A stretch of 64,000 nt of DNA from CAWCJL01 sp963795775 (GTDB lineage Bacteria; Acidobacteriota; Terriglobia; Terriglobales; Acidobacteriaceae), in the NCBI GenBank assembly GCA_963795775.1, contig CAWCJL010000003.1, forward strand, positions 744,001-808,000, in the 5' to 3' direction. A program made the translations under genes and the position numbers. The notes under the pieces are model-generated. The model searched no databases and was not told where the DNA came from. It saw only the letters and a list, made by a program, of their open reading frames with translations. Shown here one piece after another: positions 47,131 through 55,800 of this stretch (its first letter is position 1; each line of letters starts with the position of its first letter).

Positions 47131-48699
47131 GTGGACGGTTGGAAACAGGTGAGGCGGGCGCTGCTGAGCGTGACCGACAAGAGTGGGCTGGTGGAGTTTG
47201 CCGGAGCGCTGGCTGGGCATGGAGTGGAGCTGGTCTCGACCGGCGGCACGGCGCGTGCGCTGCGCGAGGCGGGGCTGGCGGTGCATGACATCTCCGAGCT
47301 GACCGGGTTCCCGGAGATGCTGGATGGGCGCGTCAAGACGCTGCACCCGAAGGTCCATGGCGGCATCCTGCACGTGCGCGAAAACGCAGAACACCAGGCG
47401 GCGGTGGCGGAGCACGGCATCCCCGCCATCGACATGGTGGTGGTGAACCTCTACGCGTTCGAGAAGACCGCGTCGCGGCCGGGCGTCCCCTTCAACGAGA
47501 TCATCGAGAACATCGATATTGGCGGCCCGTCGATGGTGCGTTCGGCGGCGAAGAACTTCGAGGATGTCGCCATCGTGACCTCGCCGGCGGAGTACACGGA
47601 GCTGGCTGCGGAGCTGGGCGCGAATGCGGGACGGCTGAGCCGGCAAACGCGCTGGCGGTTGGCGCGACAGGCGTTTGCACTGACGGCGGCCTACGACTCC
47701 GCGATTGCCGCGACGCTGGAGCGCCTGGCGGAGGTGCAGCCCGGAGGCACGCCCACCACCAGCGAAGAATTCCCTGCGGCCCTGAACCTGCACTACCCGC
47801 TGGCCATGACGCTGCGCTATGGCGAGAATCCCCACCAGCGTGCGGCGCTATATGCGGATGGGAGCGGGACGGGTATTGCCGGAGCGCAGCAGCTCCAAGG
47901 CAAGGAGCTGAGCTTCAACAACCTGGTGGATCTGGACGCGTGCTGGGATCTGGCGCAGGAATTTGAAGAGCCCGCGGTCGCCATCATCAAGCACACCAAT
48001 CCCTGCGGCGCGGCTACCGGCAGCGATGTGCTCGAGGCCTATCGCAAGGCGCTCGAGGCCGATCCTGTTTCGGCGTTCGGCGGCGTGATCGGCGCAAATC
48101 GCGAGATTGACGAGGCTGCAGCCGGGGAGATCGCGAAACTGTTTGTGGAGGCCATCGCCGCACCGGCGTTTTCCGAAGGAGCCCGGGCGCGCTTTGCCGC
48201 CAAGAAGAACCTTCGCCTGGTGGTGGTGAAGCCGGCGCAGCGTACGCGCGTGATGAAGGAAGTGTCCGGCGGCATGTTGCTGCAGGATGCCGACACCGGG
48301 CATGTGCAGGAAGGCGACCTGCGCATCATGACCGAGCGCAGGCCCACACCGGAAGAGATGCGCAGCCTGCTCTTTGCCTGGCGCGTGTGCAAGCACGTGA
48401 AGTCGAACGCCATCGTGTACGCGCGCGATGCGCAGACCGTGGGCATCGGCGCGGGGCAGATGAGCCGGGTGGATGCAGCACGCTTCGGCGCGATGAAGGC
48501 AGTGCTCCCGCTCGCCGGTACGGTTGCGGCTTCGGACGCGTTCTTTCCTTTCGCCGATGGGCTGGAAACGGTGGCGAATGCGGGCGCGACGGCGGTGATT
48601 CAGCCGGGCGGCTCGGTGCGGGACGATGAGGTGATCGCAGCGGCGAACCGCCTCGGGGTCGCCATGGTGTTTACCGGTATGCGGCACTTCCGACACTAG
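47131..48699 (+). CDS. purH: Bifunctional AICAR transformylase / IMP cyclohydrolase
   Basis: Last two steps of purine synthesis, 522 aa. The N-terminal IMP cyclohydrolase (MGS-like) part has LLSVTDKSGLVEFAGAL, STGGTARALREAG and RVKTLHPKVHGGIL. The C-terminal transformylase part has LRYGENPHQ, LSFNNLVDLDACW, IKHTNPCGAA and IGAGQMSRVDAARF. It uses a GTG start at 47131 with AAGGGAG seven bases upstream. It is single-standing; the 163 bases before it hold nothing I recognise. Confidence 0.95.
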   Translation: MDGWKQVRRALLSVTDKSGLVEFAGALAGHGVELVSTGGTARALREAGLAVHDISELTGFPEMLDGRVKTLHPKVHGGILHVRENAEHQAAVAEHGIPAIDMVVVNLYAFEKTASRPGVPFNEIIENIDIGGPSMVRSAAKNFEDVAIVTSPAEYTELAAELGANAGRLSRQTRWRLARQAFALTAAYDSAIAATLERLAEVQPGGTPTTSEEFPAALNLHYPLAMTLRYGENPHQRAALYADGSGTGIAGAQQLQGKELSFNNLVDLDACWDLAQEFEEPAVAIIKHTNPCGAATGSDVLEAYRKALEADPVSAFGGVIGANREIDEAAAGEIAKLFVEAIAAPAFSEGARARFAAKKNLRLVVVKPAQRTRVMKEVSGGMLLQDADTGHVQEGDLRIMTERRPTPEEMRSLLFAWRVCKHVKSNAIVYARDAQTVGIGAGQMSRVDAARFGAMKAVLPLAGTVAASDAFFPFADGLETVANAGATAVIQPGGSVRDDEVIAAANRLGVAMVFTGMRHFRH

Positions 48700-48775
48700 A
48701 AAGCGCGCAAGCATCCCATCCTGTAGGGGCTTGGCCCACTGAGCAAGCCGGGCTCCCGAAAGAAGGGTGGATGGG

Positions 48776-49078
48776 ATGAAAGCAACCTGGAAACCGCACA
48801 CGGAACACGGAAAGCTGTCTACGGAAGACCGCAAGGAACTGCCCAGCTCGGCCTATGCCTTCCCCAAGGAACGCAAGGAACCGATGACGGATGCTTCACA
48901 CGTGCGCAATGCGATGGCGCGCTTTGATCAGGTCAAGGGAGTGTCGGACGAAGAGCGGGAACAGGCCTTCGCGAACATCAAGGAAGCGGCCAAGCATTAC
49001 GGGGTGGAGATGACCGAGAAGAGCTGGCACGACTTCGGCAAGCATCCGCATACGCACAACGCCTCGCACAGCAAGTAG
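48776..49078 (+). CDS. Small hydrophilic protein of unknown function
   Basis: A 100-residue acidic/basic protein starting MKATWKPHTEHGKLSTEDRKELPSS. It has a segment YAFPKERKEPMTDASHVRNAMARF followed by EEREQAFANIKEAAKHYGV. The central pattern is like short DUF6582-type proteins seen in bacteria and phages, but I am not sure. There is no signal peptide or TM. AGAAGGG eight bases before ATG 48776 favours this start over GTG 48767. Confidence 0.7.
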   Translation: MKATWKPHTEHGKLSTEDRKELPSSAYAFPKERKEPMTDASHVRNAMARFDQVKGVSDEEREQAFANIKEAAKHYGVEMTEKSWHDFGKHPHTHNASHSK

Positions 49079-49128
49079 GCTAGCCGTTCCCCGCTGCGCT
49101 CGGTTCGGCGGTTTGCCGCAACCGGGCG

Positions 49129-50922
49129 CTAAGGCCGGAAACTGGCTTGCGGCAAAGGGCGGCTCCCCGGCGCGGTGCAGAGGATGTAGAGGGAGCCGGC
49201 GGTGCAGCTCCAGCGGCGTCCGGGCTCGGCCTCGCGATCCAGCGACTCGACCAGGTTGGTAGCCCAGATTTCGGGGTGCTCCCCTCCGCGCCCGGCAGTG
49301 TTGGCAGCAAGCAGCACGAACGCGGTATACGGGAGAATATGCGCCGCGGCCTGCGGAGAGGTCGCCAGCAGCATTTCCGTGTTTGCCGGGCTGTCGAGGA
49401 TGGCCTGAGTCCAGTCGGTGGTCAGCGCTCCTGTGCGCGCGTTCAGAGGGTTGATTTCGGAGTCCATCCAGGGCACGTCCAGCAGGACCGTGCCCGTTTG
49501 CCGGAAGTAATGAGCGGCTGCCCAGCGATACGGGTCGAAGGAGAGACCTGCGGCGTCCGGTTCCGTGGGTTCGTCCAGCAGCAGGCCCGCCTGCCCGGCC
49601 ACGGGTCCCGCCGGCATCTGGGCGAGGGCCGCAATGCGGTATGCGGCGGGGGCAATGCGCTCCCGCGCAAGGGCGTCGGTGCCCAGTGTGGCGAGAACGG
49701 CCAGCGCGGGCAACAGCCAGGGTTGGTAGCTGCGCAGGAGCGTGTGCCGGGCCGCGGGGCGGCTGGATCCCGCGATACTAGGCCCCGGGGATTCGCTGCC
49801 CGCCTTGTTCGTCCACCAGCCGGAAGCAGCGCTCGCGGCACCCAGCAGAGCCAGCCACAGCACCAGGAGCAGGCGGGCAGTGAAAAAGTGCTGTCCGTTC
49901 AGGTCCGGCGGCAGGAACGGGATGGCGATCGCCAGGAGGCAGGCACAGAGAAAGAGCGCGTCCGCCGCCCGGTAGTGCCGCTTGCGCCACTGCGCGAAGA
50001 AGGCGCCGCCTGCCAGCGCAAAGCAGACTGCCGCGAGCAGCAGGAGCCCGGCCCGGTGCAGCAGCGTTGCGGGATGCGCTCCGGCGAAGGGCGACAGAAA
50101 ACTGAGAGAGGCCAGCTTGCGCAGGATGACGGAACGCTGGGTGGTGACGCTGAGTGGGGCAGCGATCCGCCGGTCGGCAAAGGTGGCGATGTAGCCCAGC
50201 GCCAGGCAGCCGGCAAGGGCCAGCAGAAGGCGTGCCCGCACCTCGTGGGTCGCGATGGAGCCTGGCCGGGGCTGGCCCGCCGGGATTTCGCCTCCTTGAA
50301 AAGCGGCCGCTTGCGAGCGGCTGAGGAGGGCGGACCAGGCTGTATCCACCAGGGCGAAGGCGCAGAGAATGAGCACCGGCACCGGATGCGTCAGCGACAT
50401 GAGCGCGAGGGTGCAAAGGTAAGCCACACGCCAGCGCCATAGACCGGGAGATGGTCGGCTCGCCAGCACCCAGAAGCTCATGGCCCAGAGGCCCATCCCG
50501 AGCGAGAGGCTGAAGGTGATGAAGCCCATGAACAGCGGCCAGTTCAGCAGCAGGGCGGGAACGAAGAGCGCTGCCGTGCCGCGCTCATCATGCAAGGTGC
50601 GCGTTAGAAAGCGAAAGCCGAACCCCGTGACCAGAAAGACCAGACACGCGGCCAGCTTCTCTGCCAAGGGAAAGCTGGTGGCTCGCCCCAGGGCGAGCAG
50701 CCAGTAGTAGTAGAGGGCGTAAGGCGACAGGTAATGCCGGATGGAGAAATACGCGCGAAAGGTACCGCTGCCCCCCAGCAGGCTGGAGTAGACGCTGGCC
50801 AGGTACAGGTGCATGGGGCCGTCCTGGGTGGGCAGCACCGGTAGGCTGAGCACAAATGCGCACGGAATCGCCAGCAGCGCAGGCAGCAAAACGCGGTCGC
50901 GGAAGCGGAAGTCAGACGGCAT
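49129..50922 (-). CDS. Large polytopic membrane protein of unknown function
   Basis: 597 aa with about ten TM segments in the first 430 residues. It starts with an N-terminal RDRVLLPALLAIPCAFVLSL and an early periplasmic loop LPVLPTQDGPMHLYLASVYSS. The DGPMHL loop after TM1 and the overall layout resemble GT-C-type glycosyltransferase or mannosyltransferase membrane proteins, but the acidic catalytic motif is not clear. The last 170 residues are soluble. A solo gene on the minus strand, divergent from the TPR gene. Confidence 0.7.
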   Translation of the reverse strand: MPSDFRFRDRVLLPALLAIPCAFVLSLPVLPTQDGPMHLYLASVYSSLLGGSGTFRAYFSIRHYLSPYALYYYWLLALGRATSFPLAEKLAACLVFLVTGFGFRFLTRTLHDERGTAALFVPALLLNWPLFMGFITFSLSLGMGLWAMSFWVLASRPSPGLWRWRVAYLCTLALMSLTHPVPVLILCAFALVDTAWSALLSRSQAAAFQGGEIPAGQPRPGSIATHEVRARLLLALAGCLALGYIATFADRRIAAPLSVTTQRSVILRKLASLSFLSPFAGAHPATLLHRAGLLLLAAVCFALAGGAFFAQWRKRHYRAADALFLCACLLAIAIPFLPPDLNGQHFFTARLLLVLWLALLGAASAASGWWTNKAGSESPGPSIAGSSRPAARHTLLRSYQPWLLPALAVLATLGTDALARERIAPAAYRIAALAQMPAGPVAGQAGLLLDEPTEPDAAGLSFDPYRWAAAHYFRQTGTVLLDVPWMDSEINPLNARTGALTTDWTQAILDSPANTEMLLATSPQAAAHILPYTAFVLLAANTAGRGGEHPEIWATNLVESLDREAEPGRRWSCTAGSLYILCTAPGSRPLPQASFRP

Positions 50923-51114
50923 GAGGTTACTTCAGAATGGCACAAGCAACTCTCTATGCAGGGCGCATCCGCACGGAGGTTACAATCGTCTTATATCCAG
51001 ACATTCTCTTGGGGCGCACCGCTTGGTACCCTCCGAACAACATACTTCGATCTCCCTTGGGGAGATCACAGTCAGGAAAGGGTCAGGCTGCTCAGTCCGG
51101 GCGCTACAGACAGC

Positions 51115-53334
51115 ATGAACAGTGATTGGATGTTTCCACAGTACCATCTGTCCGCCGAGGATGCCTGCGCTCCAGCGGGCCAGGGCCACGAAGCTCGCCC
51201 CGTAGGGGGCCGTCGCCGCAGGTGGAAGCCGGCAGTCGGCCTGCTGCTGCTCGGTGCCGCGATGCTGGCCGGAAGCCCGGCAGTCGCGCAGAAGGCCGAC
51301 GCCGCCAAAGCAAATACCGGAGCTGCGAGCAAGACCGCAAATGCGGGAACGGCATCCGTTCCCGGCGGCACGGCAGACCGCTCCAACGCCTACTATCACT
51401 TCGGCCTGGCGCATATGTACGAAGACATGGCGGCCAACTCCGGCCGGCAGGACTACGCGACCAAGGCAATTGATGAATACAAGCTGGCGCTGGCCGCCGA
51501 CCCCACTTCGCCCTATTTGAACAGCGGGCTGGCGGAGTTGTATTTCCGCACCGGACGGGTGAAGGAAGCCATCGTGGCCGCGCAGGAGATCCTGAAGAAA
51601 GACCCCAACAACCTGCAGGCGCATACCCTGCTGGGCCGCATCTACCTGCGCTCCCTGGGGGATGCGCAGAACGGCGCCTCCGAGCAGATGCTGCAGTTAG
51701 CCATCACGGAGTTCACGAAGATTGTGGAGCTCCAGCCCAACGACATTCAGAACCATCTGCTCCTGGGGCAGCTCTACACGCTGAATCACGATTCGCAGCG
51801 GGCGCGGGCACAGTTTGAAGCGGCGCAGAAGATCGATCCCAACTCCGAAGAGGTCGCGCTGAACCTAGCGCGCATGTATAGCGAGTCTGGCGACACCCAG
51901 CGCTCGATCGCGACCTTGAAGGCGGTGCCGGAGGAAGACCGGACCGCGAAGATCGACTTTGCTCTGGGCGCCACCTACGACCAGATCAAGGACTACCCCA
52001 ATGCCATCGCGGCCTACCGGCAGGCGGTGGATCAGGAATCCGACAACCTGGACGCGCAGCGCGGGCTGGCGCAGGCATTGCTGAACGACAACCAGCTCGA
52101 GGAGGCGCTCAAGGTATTCCGGGGCATCGCGACAGCCGACCCGCAGGATGCGCAGACCTATATCCGCATCTCGGAGATCGAGCGGCGGCAGGGACACTAT
52201 GACCAGGCGCTGACCACGTTAAAGAAGGCGAAGTCGCTGGTCAGCGATTCGCTCGAGGTGAGCTTCAACGAAGCGCTGCTCTACGACTCGCTGGGCCGGT
52301 ATGACGAGTCCGTTGCCATACTGGAAAAGCTGGTGAAGCAACTGACCAAGCCAAACGGCGAATACACGGACGGCGAGAAGAACGACCTTGCGATCTTCCT
52401 GGAGCGCCTGGGGAATGTGTATCGCGAGCAGAACAAGACCGCGCTGGCGGCGGCTACCTATGAGCGCATGGCCGCGCTGGGCGGCGAGTACACCGAACGC
52501 GGCTACCAGGGCGAGGTGGATACATACCGCGACGCGAAGGAGTACAACAAGGCGACGGAAGTGGCGCGCGAAGCAGCGAAAAAGCTGCCCTCAGACCGCA
52601 GCGTGCGCCTGATGCTTGCTGGGCAACTGGCCGATACGGGTAAGCCGGACGAGGCCATCAAGCTGGCGCAGAGCGAGCTGCACGGGGACGCCAGCGACCG
52701 CGAAGTGTACCTGGCACTGGCACAAATCAACACCCGCCTGCGCCGCTGGAAGGATGCCAACGACGCGATTGACAAGGCGGCTGCGATCCCCGGCAAGCAG
52801 GACGACAAGATCTACATCTACTTCCTGCGCGGCGCACTGAATGAGCGGCAGAAACACTACGATGCCGCCGAAGAGCAGTTCCGCAAGATCCTGGATCTCG
52901 ACCCCAACAACAGCATGACGCTGAACTATCTCGGCTACATGCTGGCCGACCGTGGAGTCAAGCTGAACGACGCGCTGAGCATGATCCAGAAGGCAGTCAA
53001 GCTGGACCCGCAAAACTATGCCTATCTCGACTCGCTGGGCTGGGTGTATTTCAAGCTGGGGCAGTACCCGCTGGCGGAAGAGAACCTGATCAAGGCGAGT
53101 GAGCGCGAGTCCACCGACCCCACCGTCCACGACCACCTGGGCGAGCTCTATGAGAAGACCGGGAGACTCAAGCAGGCGGTCTCGCAATGGGATCAGTCAC
53201 TGGCACAATATGCGAGGACCGTTCCCGCCGACGCCGACCCCGGCGACGTGAGCAAGGTGGAAAAGAAGCTGGAAAGCGCCAAGGTGAAGCTGGCCAAGGA
53301 GTCCGGCGCGGGTGACGGCGAAGCCAAGCGATAG
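51115..53334 (+). CDS. Exported TPR-repeat protein
   Basis: About 739 aa. A basic N-terminus is followed by a hydrophobic helix (about 42-58, VGLLLLGAAMLAGSPAVAQ), so it is exported or anchored. An Ala/Thr linker leads to about 15 TPR repeats covering residues 90-700 (for example AIDEYKLALAADPTSPYLNSGLAELYFRTGR and DALSMIQKAVKLDPQNYAYLDSLGWVYFKLGQY). It is probably a scaffold in the envelope; the partner is unknown. The start ATG 51115 has no strong ribosome-binding site, and longer frames to 50956 are possible. Its 3' end overlaps dgt by 23 bases. Confidence 0.8.
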   Translation: MNSDWMFPQYHLSAEDACAPAGQGHEARPVGGRRRRWKPAVGLLLLGAAMLAGSPAVAQKADAAKANTGAASKTANAGTASVPGGTADRSNAYYHFGLAHMYEDMAANSGRQDYATKAIDEYKLALAADPTSPYLNSGLAELYFRTGRVKEAIVAAQEILKKDPNNLQAHTLLGRIYLRSLGDAQNGASEQMLQLAITEFTKIVELQPNDIQNHLLLGQLYTLNHDSQRARAQFEAAQKIDPNSEEVALNLARMYSESGDTQRSIATLKAVPEEDRTAKIDFALGATYDQIKDYPNAIAAYRQAVDQESDNLDAQRGLAQALLNDNQLEEALKVFRGIATADPQDAQTYIRISEIERRQGHYDQALTTLKKAKSLVSDSLEVSFNEALLYDSLGRYDESVAILEKLVKQLTKPNGEYTDGEKNDLAIFLERLGNVYREQNKTALAAATYERMAALGGEYTERGYQGEVDTYRDAKEYNKATEVAREAAKKLPSDRSVRLMLAGQLADTGKPDEAIKLAQSELHGDASDREVYLALAQINTRLRRWKDANDAIDKAAAIPGKQDDKIYIYFLRGALNERQKHYDAAEEQFRKILDLDPNNSMTLNYLGYMLADRGVKLNDALSMIQKAVKLDPQNYAYLDSLGWVYFKLGQYPLAEENLIKASERESTDPTVHDHLGELYEKTGRLKQAVSQWDQSLAQYARTVPADADPGDVSKVEKKLESAKVKLAKESGAGDGEAKR

Positions 53335-54508
53335 CCCGGCAGCGCAGCAGCGAGCGGGCTTCTCACGGTTGCCGGCGGGCTGTGCTGTTGGAGACGGCCT
53401 GCGGGAGCCGCTTGCGCAGCGAGAGCACCCGGAGGAGCCGCACGCCTACAGGTCGCCCTTTCAGCGCGATCGAGCACGCATCATTCATTCGCGCGCGTTT
53501 CGCCGCCTCGCCGGCAAGACGCAGGTGTTCGGCCACGGCAACTCCGACCACATCCGCAGCCGGCTGACGCACACCATGGAAGTGGCGCAACTGGCGCGCA
53601 TGGTGGCCATCGCACTGGGCCTGAACGAGGACCTGACGGAAGCGCTGGCGCTGGTGCACGACATCGGCCATCCGCCCTTCGGCCACGCCGGAGAACGGGC
53701 CCTGGACGAGGCGATCGGACGCTACGGGCTGCACTTCGACCACAACCTCCATGCGCTGCGCATCGTGGAGTTCTTTGAGCAGCGCTATGCCGGCTTCCGC
53801 GGCCTGAATCTCACGCTGGGCGTGCGCGAAGGTATCGTGAAGCATTCGCGCGACTACTCCCCGGCGGCGCATCCAGAGCTCGCACCCTACTTCCTCGACC
53901 AGCGGCCGCCGCTCGAGGCGCAGATCATTGACCTGGCGGATGAGATCGCCTATCTCACGGCGGACTTCGACGACGGCTTCGAAACCGGCGTGCTGGACGT
54001 CGCGCACGTGCGGTCGCATGTGCGGCTGTTTGCGCGTTTTTACGACGGGGTGCGGGCGCAATACCGCTCGGCGGCTCCCGAACGGCTGGTGAGCGAAACG
54101 CTGAAGCGCATGCTCAACGCGCTTACCGGAGACCTGATCGCGGAAACGCACCGCTGCGTGCGGGAGGGCGGCATTCTGACCCTCGCGCAGGTGCGCGCCG
54201 CGCCGGAGCGGCTGGCCTCCTTCTCACCGGAGATGGAAGCGCTGCGGCGCGAGGCGAAAGACTATCTGTACGGGAACCTCTACAACAGCGAACGCGTTGC
54301 GTCGGACCACCGCGAAGCCGAACTGGTGATCACTTCCCTTTTCCGCTGCTGGGTGGAAAGCCCGGAGCTGCTGCCGCCGGGGTGCGCGGCCTCGCTTGCC
54401 GAGGAAGGCGTGGCGCGCACCGTGGCGGACTACATCGCCGGGATGACGGACAGCTTCATCCTGGCGCAATATGCAGCGCACCGGGAGCACTGCAAGGCAG
54501 TCGTCTAA
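53312..54508 (+). CDS. dgt: dGTP triphosphohydrolase-like HD-domain protein
   Basis: HD-superfamily dNTPase, 398 aa. The metal motif is spread as SRLTHTMEV (about 82), LVHDIGHPPFGHAGE (about 111-125) and DLADEIAYLTADFDDG (about 212), the usual H...HD...D. The opening FQRDRARIIHSRAFRRLAGKTQVF is typical. The short type II form cleaves dNTPs to deoxynucleoside and triphosphate; substrate range is unknown. GTG 53312 is inside the preceding gene. The 3' end meets the convergent SDR gene, overlapping four bases. Confidence 0.9.
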   Translation: MTAKPSDSPAAQQRAGFSRLPAGCAVGDGLREPLAQREHPEEPHAYRSPFQRDRARIIHSRAFRRLAGKTQVFGHGNSDHIRSRLTHTMEVAQLARMVAIALGLNEDLTEALALVHDIGHPPFGHAGERALDEAIGRYGLHFDHNLHALRIVEFFEQRYAGFRGLNLTLGVREGIVKHSRDYSPAAHPELAPYFLDQRPPLEAQIIDLADEIAYLTADFDDGFETGVLDVAHVRSHVRLFARFYDGVRAQYRSAAPERLVSETLKRMLNALTGDLIAETHRCVREGGILTLAQVRAAPERLASFSPEMEALRREAKDYLYGNLYNSERVASDHREAELVITSLFRCWVESPELLPPGCAASLAEEGVARTVADYIAGMTDSFILAQYAAHREHCKAVV

Positions 54509-55539
54509 GCGACTTTCCGGCGGCCGTCGCCGCGGTCTCCGCGCCGGCGCATGGTGAGCAGGCCGACGGCGAGGCCCGCAGCCGCCAGCACCGCACCGGT
54601 AATGGCCGGATGCACCGAGGCATTCGTGTAGACACTGGGCCGCATCATGTGCCCCTGGGTGTCGCCCCGAACCTCGCCTCCATGCGTTCCCGGACTCCAG
54701 AGGCTGTCTTGCCGCGGCTGCGCAGGCCGGTTCTGCTTCTGCATGGCGATGATGCGGCGTGATGCCTTGTCCACCACGCCGGGCATCAGCTTGGCGGCCG
54801 CGCTTATCAGCTTCCCGGCTCCGCCCACGTGCAGCTCGCGCCGGGGGTGGACCGCCGCATAGAGGATCGCCTTGGCCACGTCTTCCGCTTCGTAGATGGG
54901 CGGCGGCAGTTGAGGCTCCTGCGCCATGTAGTTCTTCGCGTTCTCGGCGAAGGGCGTGCCGACGGCGGCCGGCTTGACGAGCGTGACCGAGACCGGCGCA
55001 TCCTGGTCTTCAAGTTCGCGGCGCAGCGCATCGGTAAATCCTTTCACCGCGTGCTTGCTGGTGGAGTACATGCCCTGCAGCGGAAATGCCATGTCGGACG
55101 CGACACTGCCGAGGTTGATGATGGCCCCGCCGCGCTGCTTGAGGTGCTTGACCGCGATCAGCGAACCGTAGACCGTGCCCCAGAAGTTGATATCGAAGAG
55201 CTGCCGGCTGTCTTCCTCGTTCACATCTTCGAGGCGTCCGAAGATGCCGAGGCCGGCGTCGTTCACCCAGGTGTCGAAGCCGCCGAAGCGCTCGACCGCG
55301 GTGCGCGCAATGCGCTCCACGTCCTCGCGGCGACTCACGTCGGCGGCGACCGGGACAGCCGTCCCGCCCTGCCCTGCGATGCGCCCGGCAATCTCCTCCA
55401 GTGCCTGCGCGTTGCGGGCGGCCAGCACGACGCGAGCGCCGGCCTCAGCCGCTGCCAATGCGGTCGCCAGGCCGATCCCGCTGGATGCTCCGGTGATGAC
55501 GATCACTTGCTCGGAAAGTGGTTTCAATGCGTATCCCAT
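54505..55539 (-). CDS. Short-chain dehydrogenase/reductase with a C-terminal membrane anchor
   Basis: 344-aa classical SDR. Nucleotide motif TGASSGIGLA (about 16-25), the NAG position as NDAG, catalytic Ser in LGSVASD and Y-x-x-x-K as YSTSK. A 100-residue extension contains a proline/glutamine-rich stretch and a hydrophobic helix (about 313-330, ITGAVLAAAGLAVGLL) with a basic tail, so it is probably attached to the inner membrane. Substrate unknown. It faces the G-rich repeat array at its 5' side. Confidence 0.88.
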   Translation of the reverse strand: MGYALKPLSEQVIVITGASSGIGLATALAAAEAGARVVLAARNAQALEEIAGRIAGQGGTAVPVAADVSRREDVERIARTAVERFGGFDTWVNDAGLGIFGRLEDVNEEDSRQLFDINFWGTVYGSLIAVKHLKQRGGAIINLGSVASDMAFPLQGMYSTSKHAVKGFTDALRRELEDQDAPVSVTLVKPAAVGTPFAENAKNYMAQEPQLPPPIYEAEDVAKAILYAAVHPRRELHVGGAGKLISAAAKLMPGVVDKASRRIIAMQKQNRPAQPRQDSLWSPGTHGGEVRGDTQGHMMRPSVYTNASVHPAITGAVLAAAGLAVGLLTMRRRGDRGDGRRKVA

Positions 55540-55605
55540 AGCAGATAGGAGGCGAGGGCAGGGGGAAGGGCTGCATGGCGGATGGCTTTCGCGGGCAGCG
55601 GGAAG

Positions 55606-55720
55606 CAGGGGTCAGGGGGTCAGGGGTCAGGGGGTCAGGGGGTCAGGGGGCCAGGGGGCCAGGGGTCAGGGGGCCAGGGGTCAGGGGTCAGGGGGCCAGG
55701 GGTCAGGGGTCAGGGGTCAG
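55606..55720 (+). repeat. G-rich CAGGGGT/CAGGGGGT/C tandem array
   Basis: Fifteen units of 7 or 8 bases plus a partial one: CAGGGGT, CAGGGGGT and CAGGGGGC in mixed order. The plus strand carries runs of four or five G every 3-4 bases, so it should be able to form G-quadruplexes. It is followed directly by AAAAAA and a REP-like unit. The array starts 66 bases upstream of the SDR start. Confidence 0.9.
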
Positions 55721-55726
55721 AAAAAA

Positions 55727-55791
55727 CAGATCCCTCGGCTGCGCTCGGGATGACAAGCCTCGCGAAGCGAGGCACAAACGGTGTCATCCCG
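55727..55791 (+). repeat. REP-like element with internal hairpin and inverted partial copy
   Basis: The core CAGATCCCTCGGCT..CGCTCGGGATGACA (55727-55755) is followed by a perfect 7-bp hairpin GCCTCGC-GAA-GCGAGGC (55757-55773). An inverted TGTCATCCCG (55782-55791) closes it. The hairpin lies just beyond the amidohydrolase stop and could terminate that gene. Confidence 0.75.
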
Positions 55792-55800
55792 GCACGCCCG

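Noticed and set aside
49147..50442. A 431-codon open frame antisense to the large membrane protein
   Set aside because: Arg/Gly/Gln-rich with no domain; the opposite strand has a clear membrane protein.
55606..55720. CRISPR array
   Set aside because: Units are 7-8 bases with no spacers; this is a simple tandem repeat.
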